A program made the translations under genes and the position numbers. A stretch of 19,027 nt of DNA from Fusobacterium sp. (lineage in GTDB: Bacteria > Fusobacteriota > Fusobacteriia > Fusobacteriales > Fusobacteriaceae). The stretch lies in NCBI RefSeq assembly GCF_019012925.1, contig NZ_JAGIRL010000032.1:1-19027 (forward strand), written 5' to 3'. Positions within the stretch are counted from its first letter, which is position 1, and the number at the start of each line of letters is the position of its first letter. Of this stretch, positions 8,472-14,915 are shown in pieces. The notes beneath the pieces were generated by a model. The model worked only from the letters and a program-made list of their open reading frames with translations. It was not told the DNA's origin and ran no database searches.

Positions 8472-8954
8472 ATGATATTTTATGAGGAATTTGTAAAAAA
8501 AGTTGAAGGGGCAAAATTTGAATTAAAAGATGTTGAAAACTTCTCAAATGAAGGAAAGAAGATAGTTGTAGGGTTAGGAATAGGAATACCACTAATTCTG
8601 ATCGCTTTATTTCAAATATATATGGCTAGATTGGGTGAAGGCATAGTAAGAGTAGGGTTTGGAGTGATATTCCTTTATATTGGATTTAAACAGCTTAAAG
8701 GAACATTTAGTTATAAAATTGCTATTGATAGAGTAAATAGAAAAATGAAATTTATGAAGACAGAGATAAATTTAGATGAGATAGAGAGCTGTACTATGAA
8801 AGAGGGAAAGATAGGAAAAAATCTAGAAACTATGTTAGATGTTATAACTGTAGATAAAAAACAGTATTTAATTCCTCTTTATATGAATAAAAAAGTTAGA
8901 TTTGTATATTGCTTAAAAGAGATATTAAAGGAAAAATTTATAATAAAAAAATAG
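8472..8954 (+). CDS. Hypothetical membrane protein with two membrane helices
   Basis: A 160-residue protein I do not recognise. An amphipathic, charged N-terminus (1-30) precedes two hydrophobic helices (about 31-50 and 57-72). A soluble basic domain follows, with the pattern YKIAIDRVNRKMKFMKTEINLDEIESC and later DVITVDKKQYLIPLY. That alternation of short beta-like strands after a membrane hairpin resembles bacterial PH-like membrane proteins, but this is an impression, not an assignment. An in-frame ATG at 8463 would add three residues; the ribosome binding site favours 8472. It sits 22 bases beyond the glpX terminator with no room for a full promoter between, so it is probably transcribed by read-through or from a promoter further upstream. 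Confidence 0.72.
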   Translation: MIFYEEFVKKVEGAKFELKDVENFSNEGKKIVVGLGIGIPLILIALFQIYMARLGEGIVRVGFGVIFLYIGFKQLKGTFSYKIAIDRVNRKMKFMKTEINLDEIESCTMKEGKIGKNLETMLDVITVDKKQYLIPLYMNKKVRFVYCLKEILKEKFIIKK

Positions 8955-8955
8955 T

Positions 8956-8985
8956 AAAAACCATTGGAAATAAAGGGTTTTTATA
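8956..8985 (+). terminator. Weak possible terminator after the 8472-8954 gene
   Basis: AAAAACC (8956-8962) can pair with GGTTTTT (8976-8982), giving a short, AT-dominated stem ending in T residues. Only two GC pairs support it. Confidence 0.4.
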
Positions 8986-9024
8986 AAAAAGTGAAAAAAA
9001 ATTAAAAAAAAGATAAAAAAATGT

Positions 9025-9053
9025 TTGACAAAAAATATATAATATGATATTAT
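9025..9053 (+). promoter_or_regulatory. Promoter of the tRNA operon
   Basis: Consensus -35 TTGACA (9025-9030), a 17-base spacer and -10 TATTAT (9048-9053). Transcription would start about 5 bases before the first tRNA (9065), as expected for a stable-RNA promoter. Confidence 0.85.
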
Positions 9054-9064
9054 TATTCTTGTCT

Positions 9065-9140
<76 letters not shown>

Positions 9141-9145
9141 AAGAT

Positions 9146-9220
9146 GCCCCGTTCGTTCAGTGGTAAGGACATCAGATTTTCACTCTGGAAACAGGGGTTC
9201 GATTCCCCTACGGGGTACCA
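9146..9220 (+). tRNA. tRNA-Glu (anticodon TTC)
   Basis: 75-nt cloverleaf with acceptor GCCCCGT against ACGGGGT, anticodon loop TTTTCAC with TTC at 9179-9181, and encoded CCA. The first acceptor pair is G1-U72 instead of a Watson-Crick pair. It follows tRNA-Gly after 5 bases. Confidence 0.96.
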
Positions 9221-9223
9221 CTT

Positions 9224-9299
9224 GGTCTCATAGCTCAGTTGGGAGAGCACCTGCCTTACAAGCAGGGGGTCACAGGTTCAAGTCCTGTTGAGACCACCA
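9224..9299 (+). tRNA. tRNA-Val (anticodon TAC)
   Basis: 76-nt cloverleaf: acceptor GGTCTCA with TGAGACC, anticodon stem CCTGC/GCAGG, loop CTTACAA with TAC at 9257-9259, T loop GTTCAA and encoded CCA. Separated from tRNA-Glu by 3 bases. Confidence 0.97.
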
Positions 9300-9306
9300 T
9301 TAATAT

Positions 9307-9383
9307 GGGGGTGTAGCTCAGTTGGTTAGAGCGCATGCCTGTCACGCATGAGGTCGCGAGTTCGACCCTCGTCACTCCCGCCA
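9307..9383 (+). tRNA. tRNA-Asp (anticodon GTC)
   Basis: 77-nt cloverleaf: acceptor GGGGGTG with CACTCCC (one G-U pair), anticodon stem CATGC/GCATG, loop CTGTCAC with GTC at 9341-9343, discriminator G and encoded CCA. Confidence 0.97.
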
Positions 9384-9393
9384 TATTTTAAGT

Positions 9394-9469
<76 letters not shown>

Positions 9470-9483
9470 TTTTTTTATAAGAC

Positions 9484-9567
9484 GCGAGGATGGCGGAATT
9501 GGCAGACGCGCTAGACTTAGGATCTAGTGTCCCAGACGTGAGAGTTCAAGTCTCTCTCTTCGCACCA
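9484..9567 (+). tRNA. tRNA-Leu (anticodon TAG)
   Basis: 84-nt class II tRNA with a long variable arm: acceptor GCGAGGA with TCTTCGC (one G-U pair), anticodon stem CTAGA/TCTAG, loop CTTAGGA with TAG at 9518-9520, T arm GAGAG/CTCTC, encoded CCA. Last tRNA of the cluster. Confidence 0.97.
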
Positions 9568-9578
9568 CTTAGAATTGT

Positions 9579-9617
9579 AACTCTAATTTAATCAGTGATT
9601 AAGTTAGAGTTTTTTTA
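9579..9617 (+). terminator. Rho-independent terminator of the tRNA operon
   Basis: A 15-bp stem with one G-U pair, AACTCTAATTTAATC (9579-9593) with GATTAAGTTAGAGTT (9597-9611), a 3-base loop and a run of T from 9610 to 9617. Confidence 0.9.
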
Positions 9618-9642
9618 TTTAAATTTTATTTTACTTTAAATA

Positions 9643-9671
9643 TTGACAAAAAAAAATATTTTATATATGAT
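9643..9671 (+). promoter_or_regulatory. Promoter of the MORN2/membrane-protein operon
   Basis: Consensus -35 TTGACA (9643-9648), a 17-base spacer and -10 TATGAT (9666-9671). The predicted start near 9678 leaves an untranslated leader of about 138 bases before the ATG at 9816, AT-rich and without an obvious strong hairpin. Confidence 0.78.
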
Positions 9672-9815
9672 ATAAAAAACTATTATTTTGACTTGAAGTA
9701 TCATTAAAAAAGTAAGAAACAGGAATTTAAATAATAGATTTTTTTTTAAATTTTTATGGAAGAGAAAATCAAATAAAGGGGAGAAAAAATATTTTATATG
9801 AAGTGGGGGATATGA

Positions 9816-11348
9816 ATGGTAAGAAAAATAGTATTTAATTTATTTGTATTTTTTTCAGTTTTAACTTTTTCACAACCAGAAATAGTTTATGATGAGAAAA
9901 CAAATGAACCTTTAACTGGTTATGTGGAATATATAAAAAAGGATACTAATATAAAAGTATTAGAAGAAGATTATGTAGAGGGAATAAAGGTAGAAGAAAG
10001 AAGCTATTATGAAAGTGGAGGCATAAAAAAAATAACTAAATATGATGAAGGAGAAAAATATTTAGAGAAAGAGTTTTTTGAAGATGGAGAACTTTCTTCA
10101 AAAATAATATATAAAGATGGAGTAGGAAGACTATTAGTAAGTAAAAATGAAGGGTATAATTCAATATTTTCAGAAGATGGTAGAATTGATAGACAAAGTA
10201 TTATGCCTGATATAGAGAAGGTATATTATAGGGGAGAAGATATATTTTCTGGAATGTCATATGATGAATTGTATAAAAAGATAGATGAGAAAGAAAGCAA
10301 AGAAGAAAAAATAGTTGAAGGTCCTTTATCAATAACTAGAGAATATAGATATGGAATTTTAGAAAAAGAAAATGTTGTAGAAGTAGATGAAGGGATATAT
10401 AAAGAAAGTGAAAAAAAACTAGGGGAAGGAAATATATTATCAGTTTATGAAGAAGTAACTATTTATAAGGACTTACCTATAATAAAAGGAGATATAAAAA
10501 AGATTTCATATTTTCCTAATGGAAATAAGAAAAGAGAAGAAATAGAAGCTTGTAAAGAAGAAGGGAAAAGATATGAAATAGAAAGAATTTATGATGAAAG
10601 TGAAAAACTTTTACAAGAAAAAAAATATATAAATAATGATTTAAAAGATACTTTTATTGATAAAGGTTATGAAGATTATAAAGAAAAAGCTAATAAAAGA
10701 GAGGGGTATAAAATAAAATATCCTGATGGAAAAATAGCTTATGAAAAATATTCAAAAGATGGGAAAGATATAGAAAGATATTTTAATAAAAAGGGTATTT
10801 TAGTTTTTGATAAAGAAACCTCTAAAGAACTTTATCAAGCTAAGGTTAGAAGAATGGCAGATGAGTCTTATGATGAAACTGTAGTAAAAAAACCTCAAAA
10901 TATGAAAAAGTATAGAGATGATGGAAATTTATTTTATGAAGAAAGATTTGAAGATAATAAAGATGCAACAGTTTTTTTAATAGTTAGCTATTATAAAAAT
11001 GGAAATATTAACTTTAAAGAGAAAGAAACTATAGAAAAATCTAATGATACAAGAAAAAAAAGAATTTATGAATTGGAAGAATATGATGAGAATGGAAATA
11101 TAATAAGAAGTATATACCATGATGATAAAAAGCATAGTAAAAAATTCTATGGGGACAATCATAAATTAAGATATGAAGAAATATTAGAGGATAATAAAGG
11201 CGAGGTAATAAGTAAGAATATTAGCTATTACAAAAATGGAAAAATAAAAAGAGATAGTGAAATGATAATGCCTGATTATTCATCATCAATTAAAAGTCAT
11301 ACAAAACTTTATGATATAAATGGAGAATTAAAAAAAGAATATAATTAA
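9816..11348 (+). CDS. Exported MORN2-repeat (YwqK-like) protein
   Basis: A 510-residue protein with an N-terminal signal peptide (basic MVRK, hydrophobic core about 5-18, likely cleavage near TFSQ) and many degenerate MORN2-type repeats. These have the pattern (Y/F)-x-x-(D/N)-G-x-(I/L), about 23-30 residues apart. Examples are YYESGGIKK, YFPNGNKKR, YPDGKIAYE, YRDDGNLFYE, YYKNGNINF, YDENGNIIR and YYKNGKIKR. Databases often label such repeats 'antitoxin component YwqK', but an exported protein cannot act as a cytoplasmic antitoxin. MORN2 proteins are expanded in invasive fusobacteria; the molecular role is unknown. Glu is mostly GAA and AT content is high compared with priA or glpX. The ribosome binding site is a weak GGGGGA at 9805-9810. 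It is the first gene of a four-gene operon with a gap of 19 bases to the next start. Confidence 0.85.
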   Translation: MVRKIVFNLFVFFSVLTFSQPEIVYDEKTNEPLTGYVEYIKKDTNIKVLEEDYVEGIKVEERSYYESGGIKKITKYDEGEKYLEKEFFEDGELSSKIIYKDGVGRLLVSKNEGYNSIFSEDGRIDRQSIMPDIEKVYYRGEDIFSGMSYDELYKKIDEKESKEEKIVEGPLSITREYRYGILEKENVVEVDEGIYKESEKKLGEGNILSVYEEVTIYKDLPIIKGDIKKISYFPNGNKKREEIEACKEEGKRYEIERIYDESEKLLQEKKYINNDLKDTFIDKGYEDYKEKANKREGYKIKYPDGKIAYEKYSKDGKDIERYFNKKGILVFDKETSKELYQAKVRRMADESYDETVVKKPQNMKKYRDDGNLFYEERFEDNKDATVFLIVSYYKNGNINFKEKETIEKSNDTRKKRIYELEEYDENGNIIRSIYHDDKKHSKKFYGDNHKLRYEEILEDNKGEVISKNISYYKNGKIKRDSEMIMPDYSSSIKSHTKLYDINGELKKEYN

Positions 11349-11355
11349 TATAATG

Positions 11356-11360
11356 AGGAG
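11356..11360 (+). promoter_or_regulatory. Ribosome binding site choosing ATG 11368
   Basis: AGGAG (11356-11360) is 7 bases before ATG 11368 and lies downstream of the in-frame ATG at 11353, which has no such site. The true start is therefore 11368. Confidence 0.75.
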
Positions 11361-11367
11361 AGAGAAT

Positions 11368-13017
11368 ATGGAGAAAATATTAAAAAATTCATTTGATTTT
11401 GTAAAAAACAATGTAATTAAAGGAATACTGGCAACAATATTACTAACTTTTAATTATTTATTTCTTGAAAAGGCTATTTATGTATCTATACTTACACCTA
11501 TATTTAAACTATTAGAAATAGAAGATAGTTACTTGTATTATTTTTTAGCTATAGTCATTAAGAACTCTAAAAATATATTAATAATTTCTATTATTTATTT
11601 AATATTATTTGGAAGAAAAAAAGTAGAGTTAGAAAATCATTTAGAAGAATCTTTAGATAAAAGTAAAAAAGTAAAAAGATTTTTAATATTAATTTTAGTA
11701 TTGATAGCTTTAAATTTTCTAAATTATATTATTTTGGTAAGTTTTCAAAGTGATAGTATGGTAATATTTGAAAATGCTTTTATATACCATTCTAAAGATT
11801 GGCAGTTTATGATTTTACCACTAGAAGAAAAATTAAAAATATTTTTTATGGGTACTTCATATTTACTTATTAGAGGCTCTTTAACAATTTTTATTACTCT
11901 AAATTTATTATCAGTATTTACAATTTTAGTGGATAAGGGTGAAAGTAATTTTTCTGTAGTTAATATGTTGAAACATTTTTCAAAAACAGTATCTAAAAAA
12001 GTTGCTATTTTTATATCTTACATATTTATTGTAATGGATACTATTTTGATAAGTAAAGGAAGTGTATTACTTAAAAGTGAGTATAATTTTCTAATACCGT
12101 TTGAAACAAGATTTCCTTTAAATTTATTAGATAGTCCTTTTAAACTTCCATACATAGTAGTAGTTTTTGGAGTAATTTTAATTTTTATATTAATAAAAAC
12201 TATTCTTGAAAGTGATGAAATGTTAATTACAACTAAGGTGTTAAAGAATAAAAATATAAAATATTATTTAACAAACTTCTTTTGTCTGATTTTAACTCAA
12301 GGATTAGTTACAATTTTATTAGTTTATATTGTCTATAAAAGTATTATTTCAATGTATAGACAAAATATTTTATTTTTACTAATATTAATATTAATATTGA
12401 TATTTTTCAGTTTGGAACTTATACTTTATAAAATAAACTTTAAATATTTAGGGGAAAATGTAAAAATTAATTTTAAAAAGTTTTTGAAATCAATGGGAAT
12501 ATCTTTTGTCATATGTATTTCTTATATGGTAATTTCAGCTATTATTTGGAGAATGGCTGAAAATATGGTGGAATATTTTATAAAAACCTTTCTCGTTGTT
12601 GGAGGATTTATATTATTTACAGTTTTCTATTTAGGATTTTTATTTTTTATTATGAAGAACTTGTCAATATTAAGAGGGGATAAAAAAGTTGCTTTAAAAA
12701 TTGTAAAAAGACTTATTAATTCAAATGCTTTAATTGTAATTGCAGTGGTTTTATCTTATGTACTTACTTCTATAGGGTTTATACATACATATACAACTTT
12801 AAATCCAATTTTTTATTATGTTCTATTCTTTTTAATGAGATGTTATTTAAATTTAAGTTTATGTGATTACTATTTAAGAGTGGTAAAAGAAGAAATAAAA
12901 ACTGATGATGGTAAAAATATAGAAATTGAAAATACAGAAAAAGAAAATATTGAGGAAGAAAAATTTGAAGTAATAGTTGAGGAAATAGGAGATAATGATG
13001 GAGAAGAAAAAATTTAA
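11368..13017 (+). CDS. Large polytopic membrane protein of unknown function
   Basis: A 549-residue integral membrane protein that I do not recognise. About 11-12 hydrophobic segments are spread over residues 15-500. Examples are the segments containing LILILVLIALNFLNYIILV, LIRGSLTIFITLNLLSVF, VVVFGVILIFILIKTIL and ALIVIAVVLSYVLTSIGF. Connecting loops are short and basic. The last 45 residues form a very acidic, Glu-rich tail (ending GDNDGEEKI), probably cytosolic. No transporter signature or nucleotide-binding motif was seen. The start at 11368 is set by the AGGAG noted separately. The 3' end overlaps the next gene by 20 bases, which suggests translational coupling. Its position between two exported MORN2-repeat proteins suggests it works with them in the envelope, but that is inference. 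Very AT-rich. Confidence 0.8.
   Translation: MEKILKNSFDFVKNNVIKGILATILLTFNYLFLEKAIYVSILTPIFKLLEIEDSYLYYFLAIVIKNSKNILIISIIYLILFGRKKVELENHLEESLDKSKKVKRFLILILVLIALNFLNYIILVSFQSDSMVIFENAFIYHSKDWQFMILPLEEKLKIFFMGTSYLLIRGSLTIFITLNLLSVFTILVDKGESNFSVVNMLKHFSKTVSKKVAIFISYIFIVMDTILISKGSVLLKSEYNFLIPFETRFPLNLLDSPFKLPYIVVVFGVILIFILIKTILESDEMLITTKVLKNKNIKYYLTNFFCLILTQGLVTILLVYIVYKSIISMYRQNILFLLILILILIFFSLELILYKINFKYLGENVKINFKKFLKSMGISFVICISYMVISAIIWRMAENMVEYFIKTFLVVGGFILFTVFYLGFLFFIMKNLSILRGDKKVALKIVKRLINSNALIVIAVVLSYVLTSIGFIHTYTTLNPIFYYVLFFLMRCYLNLSLCDYYLRVVKEEIKTDDGKNIEIENTEKENIEEEKFEVIVEEIGDNDGEEKI
12987..12991 (+). promoter_or_regulatory. Ribosome binding site inside the upstream gene, favouring ATG 12998
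   Basis: AGGAG (12987-12991) is 6 bases from ATG 12998 and 3 bases from the adjacent in-frame ATG 12995. Spacing favours 12998; the two differ by one residue. Confidence 0.6.
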
Positions 13018-14113
13018 AAAAATACTTATTATGTCAGTTATCCTTAGTGTAGTTTTAGAATTTTCACAATATCTTCCAACTTTAAAAATATATACAAAGT
13101 ATTCAAAAGAAAAAGCAGAGAGAAAAGCCTATGAAAATAGAGATATGGAAACTTATTATCATAATGGGAATATAAAATATAGAAAAGTAGGAGATAGAAT
13201 AGAAAATTATAGTGAAAATGGAGCATTGATATATTTAAAAGATGGGGAAAAAGAAGAAAGATTTGATAAGGGTGGAAATAAATTAAATCCTAATATTGAT
13301 GAAGTTGAAAAAGAAAAAAATGGGGAGTATAAGCTATATTCCCCTAAAGGAAACTTGGTATTAGATTATAATTATAAAGATGGAGAATTTGATGGTGTTC
13401 AAAGAGAATATTATCTTGATTCTAAGGATATTCTTTCTGAAAAAAATTATAAAAATGGTGTGCCTATTGGTAAACATATAACATATTATAAAAATGGAAA
13501 AATAGAAACATATAAAAGATATGGTGATAATGAAAGAAGAGAGGCAGATATTACTTACGATAACACTGGAAAAAAAGAAAAATATTTTGAAAAAAAAGGT
13601 GATGTTAGTTTTTATGAAGATTATAAAAATGGAAAACTAACGAAAAAAAGTGAACTTTATTTTTCAGGTGATGAAGTGGTAAAAAGCTATGAAGAAATTT
13701 ACTATGAGAATGGAAATTTAAAAAATAAAGTGGTAGAAGATAAAAAATTACTTTTAGAAAAATATGAAAATTATTATGAAAATGGAAATTTAAAAAGTGT
13801 AGTCTACGAAAGAAAAGTAAAAACTTTACCAATAGGTAAAATGTATTATGAGAATGGAAATTTAAATAGTAATAGTTACTATGATGAAACTAATAAAAAA
13901 CTTATATATGAAAAATATTATGAAGATGGAACGCTTTTATCAAAATCTATCTATTCAGGAAAAAATATTTCTGATGAGATTGAATATTATATTGAGTATA
14001 GAAAAGATGGAACAAAATTTTATGAAGTGAAAAAAGAGGGGGATAAAAAGGTTGAATTTTTCTTTAGTAAAAAAGGAGAATTATTATATAAAGAAGTAGA
14101 GGGAGATGATTAA
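12998..14113 (+). CDS. Membrane-anchored MORN2-repeat (YwqK-like) protein
   Basis: A 371-residue protein with a basic start (MEKKKFKK), one hydrophobic segment (about 9-27, an uncleaved anchor or signal sequence) and a repeat region of MORN2 type. Repeats read YYHNGNIKYR, YYKNGKIETYK, YYENGNLKNK, YYENGNLKSV, YYENGNLNSN and YYEDGTLLSK. By the positive-inside rule the repeats should face the periplasm or outside. The last four full units are exactly 24 residues (72 bases) apart, a recent-looking tandem duplication. It shares the repeat type with the first gene of the operon, including a 17-base identical stretch (10989-11005 and 13484-13500). It overlaps the upstream gene by 20 bases and precedes the next start by 2 bases. 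Function unknown; protein binding at the cell surface is a reasonable guess. Confidence 0.83.
   Translation: MEKKKFKKILIMSVILSVVLEFSQYLPTLKIYTKYSKEKAERKAYENRDMETYYHNGNIKYRKVGDRIENYSENGALIYLKDGEKEERFDKGGNKLNPNIDEVEKEKNGEYKLYSPKGNLVLDYNYKDGEFDGVQREYYLDSKDILSEKNYKNGVPIGKHITYYKNGKIETYKRYGDNERREADITYDNTGKKEKYFEKKGDVSFYEDYKNGKLTKKSELYFSGDEVVKSYEEIYYENGNLKNKVVEDKKLLLEKYENYYENGNLKSVVYERKVKTLPIGKMYYENGNLNSNSYYDETNKKLIYEKYYEDGTLLSKSIYSGKNISDEIEYYIEYRKDGTKFYEVKKEGDKKVEFFFSKKGELLYKEVEGDD
13700..13987 (+). repeat. Four tandem 72-bp repeats encoding 24-residue MORN2 units
   Basis: Unit starts (codon for the first Tyr of YYE-N/D-G) lie at 13700, 13772, 13844 and 13916, spaced exactly 72 bases. The cores tat-tat-ga(a/g)-aat-gga-aat-tta are nearly identical in the first three units and diverged in the fourth. 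The unit before this (from about 13619) is at a different spacing, 81 bases. Confidence 0.85.
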
Positions 14114-14115
14114 AC

Positions 14116-14520
14116 TTGAAAAATTTTTATAATAATATATTGGAAAATACAAAAACATGGAAATTTGACCCCTTTATTTTTATTGTTAATATGCTTTTCT
14201 TAAGAAATAATATATTTCTTATAATTTTTAATGTTGTAATAGTGGCAATTTATGCAAATAATAATAAATATTCAAAAAAATTCCATATAAAAAGTCTGCT
14301 ATTATTAACAATTTTCATTGCTTTAATAATGGTATTATCTTTTTTTGTTGTATTCTTTATAGGATTTGATGATGCTGGGTCATTAAGTTATGAGGAAAAA
14401 GAATTAATACTTGATGGCTTAAGAATAGTAATAAGTGTTATAAAGATATTTTATTCTATTATAAACTCTATAATTTTTCAAAACTATAAGAAACGAGTTT
14501 TAGCAGAAGAAAATAATTGA
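14116..14520 (+). CDS. Small membrane protein of unknown function, UUG start
   Basis: A 134-residue protein with about three or four hydrophobic segments (near residues 18-48, 60-84 and 104-120), separated by short loops such as NNNKYSKKFH and a soluble acidic loop DDAGSLSYEEKELILDG. I recognise no family. No ATG lies near the beginning; the TTG at 14116 is the best start. It has AGAGGGAG at 14098-14105 (10-base spacing) inside the end of the preceding gene and a gap of only 2 bases after that gene's stop. It is the last gene of the MORN2 operon and shares its AT-rich base use. Confidence 0.7.
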   Translation: MKNFYNNILENTKTWKFDPFIFIVNMLFLRNNIFLIIFNVVIVAIYANNNKYSKKFHIKSLLLLTIFIALIMVLSFFVVFFIGFDDAGSLSYEEKELILDGLRIVISVIKIFYSIINSIIFQNYKKRVLAEENN

Positions 14521-14560
14521 AGGAGAAAATGTAAAATTAGATAAGTGAATGAAAGAAATT

Positions 14561-14690
14561 TATAAAAATTTAAACTTTTTTTTAACTAACTAAGTCTAAA
14601 TAGTATATAAAAATTAGATGAGATTAGACAAAAAAATAATAAAAAAGATTTAAACTTTTTTATACAAAAGTTAGTCTAAATAGTAACCTA
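14561..14690. repeat. Imperfect direct repeat, two copies with 80-bp period
   Basis: Copy 1 is 14561-14610 and copy 2 is 14641-14690. Two blocks are identical: ATTTAAACTTTTT (14568-14580 and 14648-14660) and AGTCTAAATAGTA (14593-14605 and 14673-14685). They are separated by the same 12-base gap in both copies. The bases in the gap are only about half identical. Confidence 0.7.
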
Positions 14691-14727
14691 ATAATAATGA
14701 TAATTTTTTCATAAACTTTCCCTAATA

Positions 14728-14748
14728 TTCCCTCTCTCCCAGAGGGAA
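14728..14748. other. Stem-loop without poly-T tract
   Basis: A perfect 8-bp stem, TTCCCTCT (14728-14735) with AGAGGGAA (14741-14748), and loop CTCCC. Neither strand has a T run after the stem, so it is not an intrinsic terminator. Role unknown. Confidence 0.55.
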
Positions 14749-14786
14749 AAACGCTAATAAATAAATTAACATAAAAATCTCTCCCT

Positions 14787-14829
14787 AAAGAGTGGAATTG
14801 ATTCCCTAGTTGTCAATTCCGCTTTTTTA
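14787..14829 (+). terminator. Rho-independent terminator downstream of the MORN2 operon
   Basis: An 11-bp stem with one G-U pair, AGTGGAATTGA (14791-14801) with TCAATTCCGCT (14813-14823), followed by TTTTTTAT. Upstream A residues can extend the stem into the T tract. It is 272 bases beyond the last stop codon of the operon. Confidence 0.85.
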
Positions 14830-14856
14830 TTTGTAAAATAAAATTATTTAGAAAAT

Positions 14857-14901
14857 AAAAAAAGTTAAGCTAATAGATTGCTCCACTAGCCTAACTTTTT
14901 T
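14857..14901. terminator. Bidirectional terminator, mainly serving nanM on the minus strand
   Basis: AAAAAAAGTTAAGCTA (14857-14872) pairs with TAGCCTAACTTTTTT (14887-14901), with one G-U-type position. A runs on one side and T runs on the other allow termination in both directions. It lies 14 bases past the nanM stop on the minus strand. Confidence 0.85.
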
Positions 14902-14915
14902 CTATTTAGGGGTAA

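Larger units (their letters stand above)
14521..14856. other. Intergenic region after the MORN2 operon: direct repeats, hairpin, terminator
   Basis: No convincing ORF is present. It holds a pair of imperfect direct repeats 80 bases apart (14561-14610, 14641-14690), a stem-loop without a T tract (14728-14748) and a terminator 272 bases after the last stop. The operon message may therefore carry a long structured 3' tail. Confidence 0.6.

Noticed and set aside
9798..9815. Five-codon ORF (MKWGI) just before the first MORN2 gene, as a leader peptide
   Set aside because: The nearest GGGGAG is about 14 bases away, too far, and no alternative hairpins suggest attenuation.
9816..14113. Toxin-antitoxin (YwqK antitoxin) interpretation of the MORN2 proteins
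   Set aside because: Both proteins carry export or membrane-anchor sequences and no toxin-like partner is visible; the name is inherited from a repeat family, not evidence of function.
14688..14706. AATAATGATAAT resembling part of a Fur box
   Set aside because: It is a half-match in a very AT-rich region, lies between convergent gene ends and is not at a promoter.
9484..14915. Genomic island integrated at tRNA-Leu
   Set aside because: No integrase and no duplicated tRNA 3' end were found at the far side of the operon; only compositional difference supports transfer.
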